This document shows, piece by piece, positions 10,808-23,336 of a DNA stretch of 64,000 nucleotides (the first letter of the stretch is position 1; each line of letters starts with the position of its first letter). The notes beneath the pieces are model-generated. The model saw only the letters and a list, made by a program, of their open reading frames with translations, was not told where the DNA came from and did no database searches. Position numbers and translations under genes: made by a program. This stretch comes from Ceratobasidium sp. AG-K. Taxonomy: Eukaryota; Basidiomycota; Agaricomycetes; Cantharellales; Ceratobasidiaceae. Location of the stretch: the NCBI GenBank assembly GCA_037039685.1, contig JAWNGF010000013.1, forward strand, positions 1,261,001 through 1,325,000, in the 5' to 3' direction.

Positions 10808-13800
10808 ATGCATCTGTACAACTTGACGCTGCAGGGGCCAACGGCCATCACGCAGGCCATCGTAGGCAATTTTAGCGGCATCCGACAACAAGAAATTATT
10901 ATTTCACGCGGAACGTCGCTCGAATTACTCCGTCCGGACTCGTCCACTGGCAAAATCAGCACTGTTCTCGCCCAGGATGCATTTGGCACGATTAGGAGTA
11001 TTGCTGCGTTCAGGTTGACGGGTGGAACAAAAGGTGAGGAAACAAGCTCAGCTATACGTTTGATGCTAAGTGAAACAGACTACTGCATCGTTGGCTCGGA
11101 CTCGGGCCGCATTATTGTACTGGAATACGACCCCAAAACAAATAGCTTCCTCAAGCTCCAACAAGAAACATACGGAAAGTCTGGCTCCCGACGCATCGTT
11201 CCTGGTCAAATGCTCGCGGTAGACCCCAAGGGCCGCTCAGTAATGATCTCCGCCGTTGAAAAATCCAAACTAGTCTACGTACTCAACCGTGACGCGGCGG
11301 CGAATTTGACTATCAGCAGTCCTCTCGAGGCGCACCGAAATGGGGCTATTATTCATGCGATTGTGGGAGTAGACGTCGGATTTGAGAACCCGCTGTTCGC
11401 AGCACTCGAGGTGGATTACACCGAGTCGGATGCGGATCCCACTGGTCAGGCGTTTAAGAATGCCGAAAAGGTGTGTTCATGCCCTGTTTTATATTTGATA
11501 CGCTGCTAAGTTCTTGCTTAGATGTTAACATTCTACGAACTCGACTTGGGGCTGAACCACGTTGTGCGCAAACACTCAGAGCCAACCGACCCCCGCGCGA
11601 ATCTGCTTGTACAAGTGCCCGGTGGTCAATCAGCCAACACAAACGCGTTTGATGGGCCAAGTGGTGTACTTGTGTGTTGCGAGGACCATATCATTTACCG
11701 ACCGGTGGACACGAGTGATAATGCCACCGGTGCCCATCGAGTTCCTATTCCTAGGCGACGCTCACCATGGGGAGGAGACGAGGAGAGGGGGATGATTATC
11801 ACTAGTGCCGTCATGCACAAGATGAAGGTTAGCATTCCTGATATTCACCTCGTCTTTAATCTCACGCGTTTCACAGGGTGCATTCTTCTTCCTATTACAA
11901 TCCGAAATTGGCGACCTGTACAAGGTTACGCTCGAACACGAGGATGAAGTTGTCAAGTCGATGACTATCAAGTATTTTGACACGGTCCCAATTGCGAGCA
12001 GTTTGTGTATCCTCAAGAGTGGGTTCTTGTTTGTTGCCGCCGAAGGTGGCGATCAGTAAGTCTCCCCCTTGCTCGTACTTCTACACACTTGCGGTGTAGC
12101 TCCCGCATGATATTAACCCACCTATTTTAGCCACCTATACCAGTTCCAAAAACTCGGTGACGACGATTCCGAACCCGAGTTCACCTCTACCTCCTACCGC
12201 AACAACGGCATCTCTTCCTCTGCGCTATCACCATGTTGGTTCACTCCTCACCCACTTGACAATCTTGTACTAGCCGACGAGATGACCAGCCTCTGCCCGA
12301 TCGTCGATGCGCGTGTGCTCAATTTGTTTGGTCCCAACTCTAATGGTGAGCTCTTAGTGAATAATATAATAAAGCTATCATTTATATGGATATGATTAGC
12401 ACCGGCAACACTGCAAAGCGATACTCCACAATTCTACTTGGCTTGCGGAAAAGGTGCTCGTTCGACTTTCAGGACGTTAAGACATGGCTTGGAAGTCGAG
12501 GAAAGCGTCAGCTCTGAGCTTCCGGGTGTACCGAATGGAGTGTGGACGGTCAAGGTCAATGACGATGGTAGGCATCAACCCCTGCAACTTCCTTGAGTTT
12601 TTCTAATAATTTGACATTCATTTAGATCAATATGACACCTACATTATCCTCTCCTTCGTTAACGGCACCCTCGTCCTCTCCATTGGTGAAACGATCGAGG
12701 AAGTCTCCGAGACGGGATTCTTGAGTTCGGCCCCGACGTTGGCTGTACAGCAACTCACAGATAATGGAGGGTTGATTCAGGTTCATCCGGGTGGTGTAAG
12801 GCATGTTCGACCCGCGCAAGGAGGTGTGTTCCTGGCAATCATGTGATGGTGCGCGGTTGGTTACTGACTGGCGCGAATGTTTGCAGGTGCCGCAGCGGGA
12901 GTGACCGAGTGGCGAGCACCTCAAGGCCGACAGGTCGCGGCGGCGACGACCAACACGCGTCAAGTCTGTGTTGCTCTCAACTCTGGAGAACTGGTCTATT
13001 TCGAGTTGGATTTGAATGGTGTACTTCAGGTGCGTGATCTATGGACAGGTCAAAGTTGGGTGCTGATATGCGTTGGTATTAAGGAATACGGCGAAATGCG
13101 TGCTGTTGGAAGTGCTGTTGTGTGCATGAGTATTGCCGAGGTTGCCGAGGGTAGGCAGCGTAGCCCGTATTTGGTGGGTCTCATATTCGTGATCGAGGGC
13201 AAAGCTGACGGAGAGTAGGCTGTTGGATGCGAGGATATGACCGTCCGGGTTATCTCCTTGGACCCAGATTCGACATTGGAGACTATTTCCTTGCAGGTTT
13301 GTCTTTTCTAACCATATTTGTCGACACATTTAACATGCTGCGCGCTTGTAGGCACTTACGGCTCCCCCATCATCGATTTGCATAGCCGAGATGTTGGACG
13401 CGAGTATTGACAAAAATGTGCCCACGATGTTTGTCAACATTGGGTTATCCAACGGAGTTTTGCTCAGGACGGTGCTGGACCCTGTGAATGGACAGTTGAC
13501 GGATACTCGGACACGGTTTGTGCAACGGGGTGGCAAATTGGCCAGTGGTTTATGAGATTTGATGTTTAGATTCTTGGGCACCCGAGCTGTCCGGCTCACC
13601 CGAGTTTCGGTCCAACGCAACACCTGCATCCTTGCGCTTTCATCTCGATCGTGGCTCAACTATACCCACCAAAACCTCCTCCGATTCTCGCCACTCACCT
13701 ACGAAAACTTGGACCACGCGTGGAGTTTCTCGGCGGAGCTATGCCCAGAGGGGTTGATTGGAATAGCAGGCAGTGTCTTGCGGTAAGTCATTTACTCTCT

Positions 13801-15363
13801 TTTTTGTACATGATCTCAATCAACCAATAAGGATTTTCCAAATTCCTAAACTGAGCGATAAACTCAAACAAGTCTCGATGCCATTGTCGTATACGCCTCG
13901 AAAGATTGCGGTGCATCCTCAGAACCAGTTGTTTTACCTCATCGAGGGCGATCATCGGACGTGGGGGTCTGAAGCCAAGGATAAGCGCTTGGCGGAATTG
14001 GTGCGTTGGCCTGGTGTGTTGGGCCGTGCAAGCGTTGATATGGACTGGGTGTTAGAAACAAGCCGGAAAGCAGATCGATCAGGAGATGGTCGACCTACCA
14101 CCCGAGGTTTTTGGACTTCCTAGAGCGGGCGCGGGTCAGTGGGCGAGCTGCATAAGAATTATCGATCCTACCGAGGTACGTCTGCTGTACCAGTCGCAAG
14201 TGTAGTTCTAACGCGACGAGTAGCCCAAAACGCTATTTAAACTCGAGTTGGATAACAACGAATCGGCGTTTTCGGTTGCAGTCGTTCCGTTTGCGGCGCG
14301 TGAGGGCGAGTTGTTCTTGGTTGTTGGGACGGCCAAGGATACTCGTGTTTTGCCGCGTACGAGCACGACTGGGTATCTGAGGACGTACAAGATCTTGGAT
14401 GAGGGCCGACGATTGGAGCTTCTGCACCAGGTACGCATATCAATAGCTATTCAGATTGAGTGACTAATATATTTCATTGCAGACCGAAGTAGACGACGTC
14501 CCATTGGCCCTGTTGGGTATCAAGGGCCGACTATGCGCTGGTGTCGGTAAGGTGCTCAGGATATACGAGATGGGCAAGAAAAAGCTGTTGCGAAAGGCAG
14601 AGAACAAGGTACGCAGAGCATATACTCAGTCATTATGTAAGCTCACATGAAATTCCAGGCTTTCATGTCCCCGGTTGTCACACTCAACAGCCAAGGCTCG
14701 CGCATTATCGTTGGAGATATGCAAGAGTCGGTTCACTTTGCGACTTACAAGGTCGAGAGCAACCGATTGCTCGTGTTTGCCGACGATACGTCCGCTCGAT
14801 GGGTCACTTCGACTACGATGGTCGACTACGACACCGTAGCCGTGGGTGACAAGTTTGGCAATATTTTCATCAACCGATTGCCGCCCAATGTTTCTACCCA
14901 AGTCGACGACGACCCAACGGGCGCAGGCATCCTGCATGAGCGCGAGTTTTTGCATGGCGCACCGCACAAGACTAAGCTCCTCGCGCACTACAATGTTGGC
15001 GATATCGTCTCCAGCGTCCATAGGGCGGCACTCGTACCAGGTGGACGCGATGTCGTCGTCTACACCGGGTTGCACGGGACGATCGGAGTCTTGATCCCGC
15101 TCGCGAGCAAAGAAGACGTCGATTTCATTACTACACTCGAACAACACATGCGCTCAGAACACCCAAGTCTAGTCGGACGGGATCATTTGGCCTATCGGGG
15201 TTACTATGTTCCCGTTAAAGCGGTCGTTGACGGAGACCTGTGCGAGCGATTCGCGATGCTCCCGAATACGAAACAAAAGAACATCGCCAACGAGTTGGAT
15301 CGAACCGTTGGAGAGGTGTTGAAAAAGCTCGAGGGCTTGAGGGTTGCGGGCAGTGGCTTTTAG
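10808..15363 (+). CDS. RSE1: Splicing factor 3B subunit 3 (Rse1)
   Basis: Core subunit of SF3b in the U2 snRNP; a triple beta-propeller scaffold that with SF3B1 and PHF5A clamps the branch-site helix in the nucleus. The ATG at 10808 gives the family start '[20 protein letters not shown]', then '[19 protein letters not shown]' and '[19 protein letters not shown]'. Later landmarks are '[20 protein letters not shown]', '[18 protein letters not shown]', '[13 protein letters not shown]', '[12 protein letters not shown]', '[14 protein letters not shown]', '[14 protein letters not shown]' and the C-terminus '[17 protein letters not shown]'. About fourteen short introns, all spliceable in frame. One is at 13980-14065, where only splicing joins 'DKRLAEL' to '[15 protein letters not shown]'. 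About 1,200 aa, as usual. No sign of damage. Confidence 0.96.
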
Positions 15364-16115
15364 AATATCGTATATATGGGGTTGGATGTATTGCCGGGCG
15401 TGTACAATGTTATACCTCCTATTGGAAGACATCAACCCTCAATTCTCGGGGTCGTGTGGCTGATCCTACCCAGATAGGTGAAGTGGTCTGTAGATATGAG
15501 CAATGGCCTCGTACCGTTTTCCTGAATAGACAACGACCTTAAACGGGCATGCAGCGAGAGAGATCTCGCTACATCGACCTACCCCAGATTTCTTGCATGT
15601 CACCCCAGAATCGGCCCAAAACGGCACATCAAGTTATTCAGGGTCCGTGCCTCTCTTCCCGTGATCCCGAGGCGGTCCTCGAACAAAACCTGCCCGACAA
15701 TCACCACAACCTGCATGTCGAGTGGAATTCCTTGCTAGCGGCTTACACTCTATCCCCATAGACCGACTACGCGGATGAATCTTGATAACCGCAATATAAT
15801 TAACATGGACTCTGCTTCACTTGGTTGACCTATTTTAATCACGAAACGGCATAATTGATGAACTGTCCAATACCCGAGTCCGGCAACTCCAACACTACAC
15901 ATCGAGACTCGCATCTTCATTCACCGGTCTTACTTGAACACTGGATTCAGGCACATGTGGAAATGCCCTTGTTTCGCGACCCATCGTCAGTCCCCGATTG
16001 GCTGCGGAAAGGCGCCCAGGAGCAGGCACCGAACAGGGCGCCGGTCGGCCCAGGTATAAAACTCAGGTGTCGAACTTGTCGGGAGCACTCGCCCTTGTGT
16101 ATTATTCACGTCGAT
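15364..16115. other. Intergenic
   Basis: Short spurious frames only. A TATA box for the downstream metallophosphoesterase lies at 16055. Confidence 0.6.
16055..16060 (+). promoter_or_regulatory. TATA box of metallophosphoesterase copy 1
   Basis: TATAAA (in GGTATAAAACTC) lies 61 nt upstream of the ATG at 16116. The second copy has a comparable 'TATATAACC' near 20210, about 50 nt upstream of its start. Confidence 0.5.
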
Positions 16116-19100
16116 ATGAAGGGGCTTACTCACTTTTGGCACTTGCTGCTGCTGGTCGGGTGGCATGTTTGACTCCTGACGATCCCAATATCCCTATTCC
16201 AACCCCCAAAGCGCCCTTGACGTGGGGAGATGGTAAGATATAGCCCCGCTCAATGCACGGGATAGTTTCCAACAGCGTCTCTCAGTGAATGTACTGCATA
16301 CCACCGACATTCATGGTGGGTGTGTTGAACGCTCCTTTTGCAACTACTTTTTGACGCAACTTTATCGTCCATAGGATGGATGCTTGGACATCCCAAAAAG
16401 GTCTATCCCGAACTAAGCTGGAGGTGAGTTATTCTCCCGTGATGTATTTGATCGGTATCGTGACCTTACATGGCTCTAGCGGCACATTTGGCGACTTTTA
16501 TTCATTTGTCACTCATATGCGTGCCGCGGCCCAGGTAAGTTGTTTCATGGCTATTCCCGGAGCTTCCGTCGACCGTGGATTACTTGCAAACCAGCGAAAG
16601 CAAGTCGACCTTTTCCTTGTCGACACCGGAGACCGCCGCATTGGACACGGCTTGACCGATAAAGTCCTTGCTCCTGGGAGCATCAACGGCCAGCTCGTCA
16701 ATCAAATGTATTTGGATGTCGACTATGATGTGATTGTTCCCGGAAAGTAAGAGCACCATTTGTGCCTGTTGTAACATTTGACTCATTATGATTGCCAGTC
16801 ATGACCTTAGTTCGAGTATGTTGTATGTTGTTTGAGCTTTGGTACATGCTAACTATTTTTGCTTAGAGGAAGCGGTAGAATACGTGTAGGCTCGGGTTCA
16901 CCCCTTTGAACTTAGCGTGCAACTTATCCCCCTTCTCAGGATGACTTCCTACGCAGATAAATGGAAGGGTAAATATCTCACCAGCAATATCCGTCGTGTC
17001 GATCCCAAGAGTGTGGACTCAAACTCGACGCAGGACGATAGAGAATTCTTGGGTGGTAAGTTTGCCCAGGTGACGCTGTCATTGCCTAGTGATTAACGAG
17101 ATGGACAGCTCCTTACCGATACTGGAAGTCAGACAACAAGTGAGCTTGTTTAGTTTTGGCTATACACAGCCTAACTCTTTGAACAGGAAAAAGGTCTTAG
17201 CTTTCGGCGTAATCTTTCATGATAACCGTGAGCATCTGGTCGTTTATCCGCGCTACATCGTCAAGTCTAATCACTAATTCCAGGCCCCAACGATACACAA
17301 ATCGCCATTAAGAAGGTTGAGGTGATGGTTAATGAAACATGGGTAGGTGACGCAGCTAAGTCTCGAATACTGACTAACTTTGAGGCTTAGTTCAAAGGCG
17401 CGCTCGAACTACCGACTGACGTTTATCTAATAGCCGGGCACGTTGATGCCCGAGAGGTACGGTGCACTCCCAATTTTGGATCAATTTCTGTAACTCACTC
17501 AGCTTACATAGCCCCAGAGTTATGACAACAGTAAGTGCATTCGGCGACGAACTTGACATGGCCTAGCTCATACGTCGCTTGCAGTGAAGCTCATTCATGA
17601 TGCGATTCGGAAAAAGCATCCTGCAAAGCCAATTATCATGTTCGGAGGTCCGTCGCTTCGTTCATTCGTCTGGCGCTTGCTGTAACGCAGCCTGGTTTTC
17701 AGGGCACTCTCACAAGCGGTATTGTGAGCGGTATCAGAATGAACAAGGTGGCTGGCGGTCAATGATTCTCCAAAGCGGACGTTACTTTGACACTGTCGGC
17801 TGGATGAGCATGAAGTTCGATAACAATGTCCCAACCGAGCATCTCGAAATGACGCGCCGATACCTGGACAACAATATTCAAACATACATGGTTCGTATTT
17901 ATTGTTAGCCGATATCGTCAATTATATTGACTCCTCCACCAGTACCACACTAATATGACGGATGTCCTTCAGTTCCAAACGAAGGAGGGTCAAGCAATGA
18001 CCAACACTGCCTTTGGTATCGATCGCGCAGAAGGCTTGTCGCAAGTTTATGGATATTTAGAGAAGAGTAGGTTTGCCTGTTAACCGAGTGTTTGTGTACA
18101 AGGCGCTAACAGTTACAATTATTTATCAGACTATTACCTTGACCGAAAGGACTGGGAAGAAGGAGATAACAACGAAGAGAGCCTCTTCAACTTCTACCTG
18201 GACGTACGTTTAGCCTCGGGGTTGCTAATGCGTTCTCAGTTCATGTAGCTAATATTCCTCCCAGGCTGTGGAGAATGTGCTTATCCAGAATCGGACAAAG
18301 GACTGGATGTTCTTCAGCAACTGGGGTATGGTACGCGCAGATATCTACAGCGGTCCATTTACCCTTGGAGATTTCTGTAAGTTCCCTGTTCCTCGTTATA
18401 TGCACTCACTCATTCGGATCTTAGATTCTATTACTCCGAACGCTAGAGACAACAGCACTTACCTGACCGTTCCCGTTCCAAGGCATTTAGTTGACGATCT
18501 TGTGATTGCAACCCGGAACCGAAGGGATCCCAGGAATAAGAAACCCAACACACCCAAGACTACATCCCATGATACCCAGCCTTTCCATTCCCAGACCGAA
18601 AGCAAGATTTTGTCCGCGGTTGAAGACGGTTCCCAGACTCGTTTTGCTATAGACGCGCCAGAGCCGTCAAGCAATCTTACTTGGGGATGGAAAACTGTTG
18701 ACGTATGTCCACCCATCCGACTCTGGCTCTGACCCCTGTTAATACATTAGTCCCGCCTATTCAGAAATGTGGCGAGCTGGGCTCGCTAACGAATGGCACC
18801 GGCGATGACGTCGAACACACCAATATTCCTTTTGTCCCCTTGGATTGGTCAAACGGCAACACCGAGCGGTTCTTTTGGCGTAAAAGCTGGTTCGGCAAAA
18901 CAAATCTCTCCCCCAACGAGGTTGTCGATGTTATATTCCCGTACTATATCGGGACCACCAGTGTGTCCGCCGCTCTGAAGGAACTCAATATAACGGATAC
19001 ACCAAAGCCATATAATGAAAAAATTACCCAAAACCTACGTAAGTACTCTCTTATGGGCTACCGTGTGCACGAGCTAAATATGAGTTCACGCGCTAGTATT

Positions 19101-19219
19101 GGGGCGTTATGTACGAAGTAAGCAGATGGCATTTTCTCTTACACTGATAACCAATGAGTCTGACTCGATGTACAGGTAAATTCAGCACCATCACCAACAA
19201 TGTCCCCTTCCCAGAATAG
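16116..19219 (+). CDS. Secreted metallophosphoesterase, YHR202W-like, copy 1 (signal peptide out of frame)
   Basis: Calcineurin-like/5'-nucleotidase-superfamily phosphoesterase, expected to bind two metal ions and act in the vacuole or outside the cell. Metal motifs are 'VNVLHTTDIHGWMLGHP', 'DLFLVDTGDRRIGHGLTD', 'IVPGNHDLS' (restored by splicing near 16746-16800) and 'IMFGGHSHKRYCERYQ'. Other landmarks: 'SGTFGDFYSFVTHM', 'QSGRYFDTVGWMS', 'WMFFSNWGMVRADIYSGPFT' and 'VVDVIFPYYIGTTSVS'; end 'ITNNVPFPE'. More than fifteen short introns splice cleanly. Oddity: the ATG at 16116 aligns with the start of copy 2, but this copy has 53 nt where copy 2 has 54, so the hydrophobic leader is out of frame with the catalytic domain. 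No other in-frame ATG precedes 'WMLGHP'. The start is therefore unresolved: a real frameshift, a sequencing error, or an unseen 5' exon. Confidence 0.85.
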
Positions 19220-20256
19220 GTCTCACCAGCGCCACATTTCATGGGACCAAAGTTCTTCCTGGCTGCCGATTTTATCCTGAAGTTGGCGGTCCCAATGTTG
19301 GACGTTGGCCGATGATTAAATGTGTTTTTCTCTTCGGGACATTGTCCGGATTTCGCACGTCTTCTACGCCTGACTGTTTTTATAATCGTTCTGTAATCAC
19401 ATTTCCTATCTCCAATCCGGCCGAACGCCCCCCCCCCCCCCCCCCCTCATGACGCATATTCATGGCGTCGCGCAAGCACAACTTAATGTGAGACCGAGTG
19501 TTGTAAAGAAACAGGCTATATGCGCATGGACACGGACTAGCGTAGCAATCTAGGCATTGCGGCCAGTCGTTATGTGGCTTGCGGCAGTCACGTTTACACT
19601 GGGTCCCACAGGTTTGGAGCCATCGCACTGATATGAGTAACCCCGCCGCAATCAACCCGCGTCTGTCAGGTCGCAGGCGCCATGATTTTGCGTAAAGCAC
19701 TAATTAGTCAAATATGAAGGCTGGCATCATCAAGGGTCAACGCTTCCTTTTCGACGCGCGATCATTGTGACGAACGACTTGGCACTTTCGACCAGGATCT
19801 CAATGGCCAACCCTCCTGACATTCAACTCTGTGGCCTACCATGGAGGATGACCTAGTAGTCGACCCCTCACCCTCTCGTGCCGCCTTTCGCTGATTTCAT
19901 TCCCAGCGTTACCCTTCAACGCCTCTTGTAGCCAGTATTTCCTTGTTCGCTTCAAATGGTTGATTAACGAAACATATGTAACCGCTGATCCTTCCTATCT
20001 CCAGGATGGTTAAATGGAATTCCAACGTACGTATTTATGTGTCTAGTTTCGGTTCACAGCTACGTACCCTACATCAGTTGAATACTCAAAACTAACTCCA
20101 AATAGACCATATCCTATCTCTTTGTCCACCTGTCAATCGAGGACTATTGATTGGTTCCAGCAAAAGCGCTAACGATGGAGCACCGACCAAAAGGAATGGC
20201 CCCAATACTATATAACCGCTACCCCTCAGTGACTTGGAGGCATCGCTCCCCCGTGC
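19220..20256. other. Intergenic between the tandem phosphoesterases, with a C19 tract
   Basis: A run of 19 cytosines lies at 19428-19446. No gene seen. The duplicated promoter of copy 2 lies near 20200-20256. Confidence 0.6.
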
Positions 20257-23200
20257 ATGGGTATGATCATGAAAACAAAATACCTATTTCCTTTACTTGC
20301 CACTGTTGCAGGGGTGGTCGCCTTGACCCCTGCCGACCCCAGGCCAATTCCAACCCCTAAAGTGCCTTTGACTTGGGGTGATGGTATGTCGAAGGTCTGC
20401 TGCTGTAAGGCTGTTCCTAACTTTTGATTCCTAGTGAACGTCTTGCACACCACTGATATCCACGGTGAGTGCAACACTTATTTCGGTGTGGATTGTGTAC
20501 TGACTTGATTCCTTAGGATGGATGCTCGGACATCCTAAAAACGTTTTCCCCGAGCTGAGCTGGAGGTCGGTTGGCTTTACATTCAGCCTTCTTGTTTTAA
20601 AACTTAGAGAATTCTAGTGGTACATTCGGGGACTTTTATTCATTTGTCAATCATATGAGGTTAAAGGCTCAGGTTGGTCGCTGTGCCTCTTCTGCATTCG
20701 CTTCAACTGATCATAGACCGTTTGTGGAATTAGCACGATAAAGTGGATCTCTTTCTCGTCGATACTGGGGACCGCCGTATTGGACATGGCTTGACCGACA
20801 AAGTCCTTACCCCAGACTCGGTCAATGGGCAGGCTGTCCGCCAAATGTATCTAGATATGAGATATGACGCAATTGTTCCCGGAAAGTACGTATATCTCCG
20901 CACTCATCCTGCAGTCGCGATTGTCTGACCTATGCCATTTAGCCACGATCTCAGCACACGTAAGATTTGTTTCAACTTTACCCGCTTCAGGGCGCGTGCT
21001 TATTGACTTATCATAGCTGAGATCGTCGAGTATGTGTAAGTTCAGCTCTCTTGGTCTCATGAGCTGGCTCCCGACTGACGGGGGTTTCCACATATAGCAT
21101 GTCGAAGTATGCAGATCGATGGGGCGGCAGGTATCTTACTAGCAACATCCGTCGACTAAATCCTCAGAAGACACGCTCATTCACCGGCGAAGACCAGCGG
21201 GAGTTCCTTGGCTGTAAGTTTTATAAGAGCACTCGGGGCTAAAACTCACTCAATCCGCGCATTAGCTCCATACCGGTATTGGAAGACCCCTAACAAGTGA
21301 GTGGTTTGAGCTTGTCATGGATATCCATTAATGTCTGGCGCAGGAATAAAGTTTTGGCGTTCGGGGTTCTGTTTCATAATGCTCGTAAGTCGCGGGTGAC
21401 GAATCATCCTGGTTCTGTCCTCTGAGTTGCTGTTAGGGAAGGGCGATAAGCATATCTCCATCACAAAAGTTGAAGACATGGTTAAAGAAGAATGGGTGAG
21501 CTGGTACATTCGTCTCGTGCATGACCCGTCTAATACTGGCTGCAGTTCAAAGGGGCTCTTGAACTGCCAACCGATATCTTTCTGGTCCTGGGTCACGTTG
21601 ACGCTAAAAACGTAAGCTGGATCACAATTTATATACAATGACGAACGGACTAACCTGGCAAACGAAGCCTAAAAGCCATGACAGCAGTAAGCTCGTTATC
21701 TACCATGACACGTGCGGGGAGCTCTAACGGTTTAATCAACCTTTCAGTGAAGCTCATCCACGATGCGATTCGCAAAAAGCACCCCGGAAAACCGATTCTC
21801 ATGTTTGGCGGTTAGTTTGCGGTATTATAAATTCAAAGATTCCTCTCATGCGTGTTTGGTGACCTTCAGGTCATTCGCACAAACGTTACTGTGAGCGGTA
21901 TCAGACTCCCAGTGGTGGGTGGCGGTCAATGATTCTCCAGAGTGGTCGATATTTCGATACCGTCGGCTGGATGAGTACCACACTGGATGATAATAAGCCT
22001 AACGAGAATTTGGTCATGACGCGTCGGTATTTGGACAATAACATTGAGACCTATAAGGTTAGTTACATATTTTGACGGTTTCACCCACTCTCTAACTTTG
22101 TTATCACAGTTTCACGCTGAAAAGGATGACAAAAATTTCCACACGAAGAGGGGCCTGGAGATGACTAATACTGCGTATGGTATTGATCGTTCGGAAGGCT
22201 TGTCTCAGATTTACGGATACCTAGAGAAAAGTTCGTATCTCAACCGATAGGTACATTCAAAACACTCACACAGAGCTCATCCATCAGACTATTATCTTGA
22301 TCGGCAAGATTGGACGGAGGAAGAAAAGGACCCTGAGAGCCTGTTCACGCTGTACTTGGACGTACGTTATATTTCAACCACCCAGCCGCATATATCATTG
22401 TTTTTGTCCTTCAGGCAGTCGAAAATGTCTTAGTGCACAGGGATCGATCAAACCCTTGGATGTTCTTCAGCAACTGGGGAATGGTGCGCTCGGACGTCTA
22501 CGCGGGTCCATTTACCCTTGGCGACTTTTGTGAGTTGGCCGTTCATTCTTGCATCATCCATGAGCTGACCGATGGTGATAGTTACCATTACCCCCGATGC
22601 TAGCGACAAAAACAGCTACCTCTCGGTCCAAGTGGAACGCCAATGGGTAGACGTTATCCTCAAGAAGACACAAGAAGCAAGGTCAAGGTCTAAAGTCTCC
22701 TCCAAATGCGCCCAGCCACTTCGTCCCCGTTCCCGGATCATGGGCCAGAATCCACCAATTTCTCAGGCTCGGCTCTCGGTAGAAAATCCTTCAATGCCGA
22801 GTGACCTTACGTATGGATGGAAAACCAAGGATGTGAGCGCCGCCTGATTCACACCGACTGGGTTTGACAGTATTTAATATTTGCCTAGCGCTGTGGAGAG
22901 GAAGGCAAGGAGGTAGATGGGGAAGGCGACGACGTTGAACATGAAAACATTCCGCAAGTCGTCTTGGATGGTTCGGACGGTTGCCCCGAGAAATTCTTTT
23001 GGCGCAAGAGCTGGAAGGATATACCTGAGCCCTCTTCAACGACATTGGTAGATGTTATTTTCCCATTTTATATTGGAGATAGGACGGTGCGTCAGGTTCT
23101 CAAGACCCTCGGATTGGAGGTCGAACCGAAGCCCTATCGCACGGATGTCACACAAAATAAATGTGAGTATTATCTGCTCGGCCATATGGTGAACTGAGTC

Positions 23201-23336
23201 TGAATACTTGTCAGTGCTGGGGCTCTACATTCGAGGTAAGCTTAACGATACACGGCCTCACTATGCGCTCATAATACTAACTAACTGGACAGAGAAATTC
23301 CCCAAGATTACAGACAATGTTCCATTCCCGACATAG
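20257..23336 (+). CDS. Secreted metallophosphoesterase, YHR202W-like, copy 2
   Basis: Tandem paralogue of 16116-19219 with the same exon plan. Three in-frame ATGs (20257, 20263, 20269) precede a clean signal peptide 'MKTKYLFPLLATVAGVVA', then 'LTPADPRPIPTPKVPLTWGD'. The catalytic motifs are complete: 'VNVLHTTDIHGWMLGHP', 'DLFLVDTGDRRIGHGLTD', 'PGNHDLSTPEIVEYV', 'GHVDAKN' and 'LMFGGHSHKRYCERYQTP'. Later landmarks are 'NTAYGIDRSEGLSQIYGYLE', 'WMFFSNWGMVRSDVYAGPFT', 'KFFWRKSWKDIPEPSSTT', 'DVIFPFYIGDRTVRQVLKT' and the end 'ITDNVPFPT'. No lesion found. It probably hydrolyses phosphomonoesters such as nucleotides; the substrate cannot be read from sequence. This looks like the functional member of the pair. 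Confidence 0.92.

Noticed and set aside
15855..16172. 105-codon open frame over the start of the first phosphoesterase
   Set aside because: It covers the TATA box and promoter, and its only plausible coding part is the out-of-frame signal peptide; no homology upstream.
19380..19700. 106-codon minus-strand frame containing a poly-Gly run
   Set aside because: The Gly run is the complement of a C19 tract; no domain, no splice structure, no paralogue.
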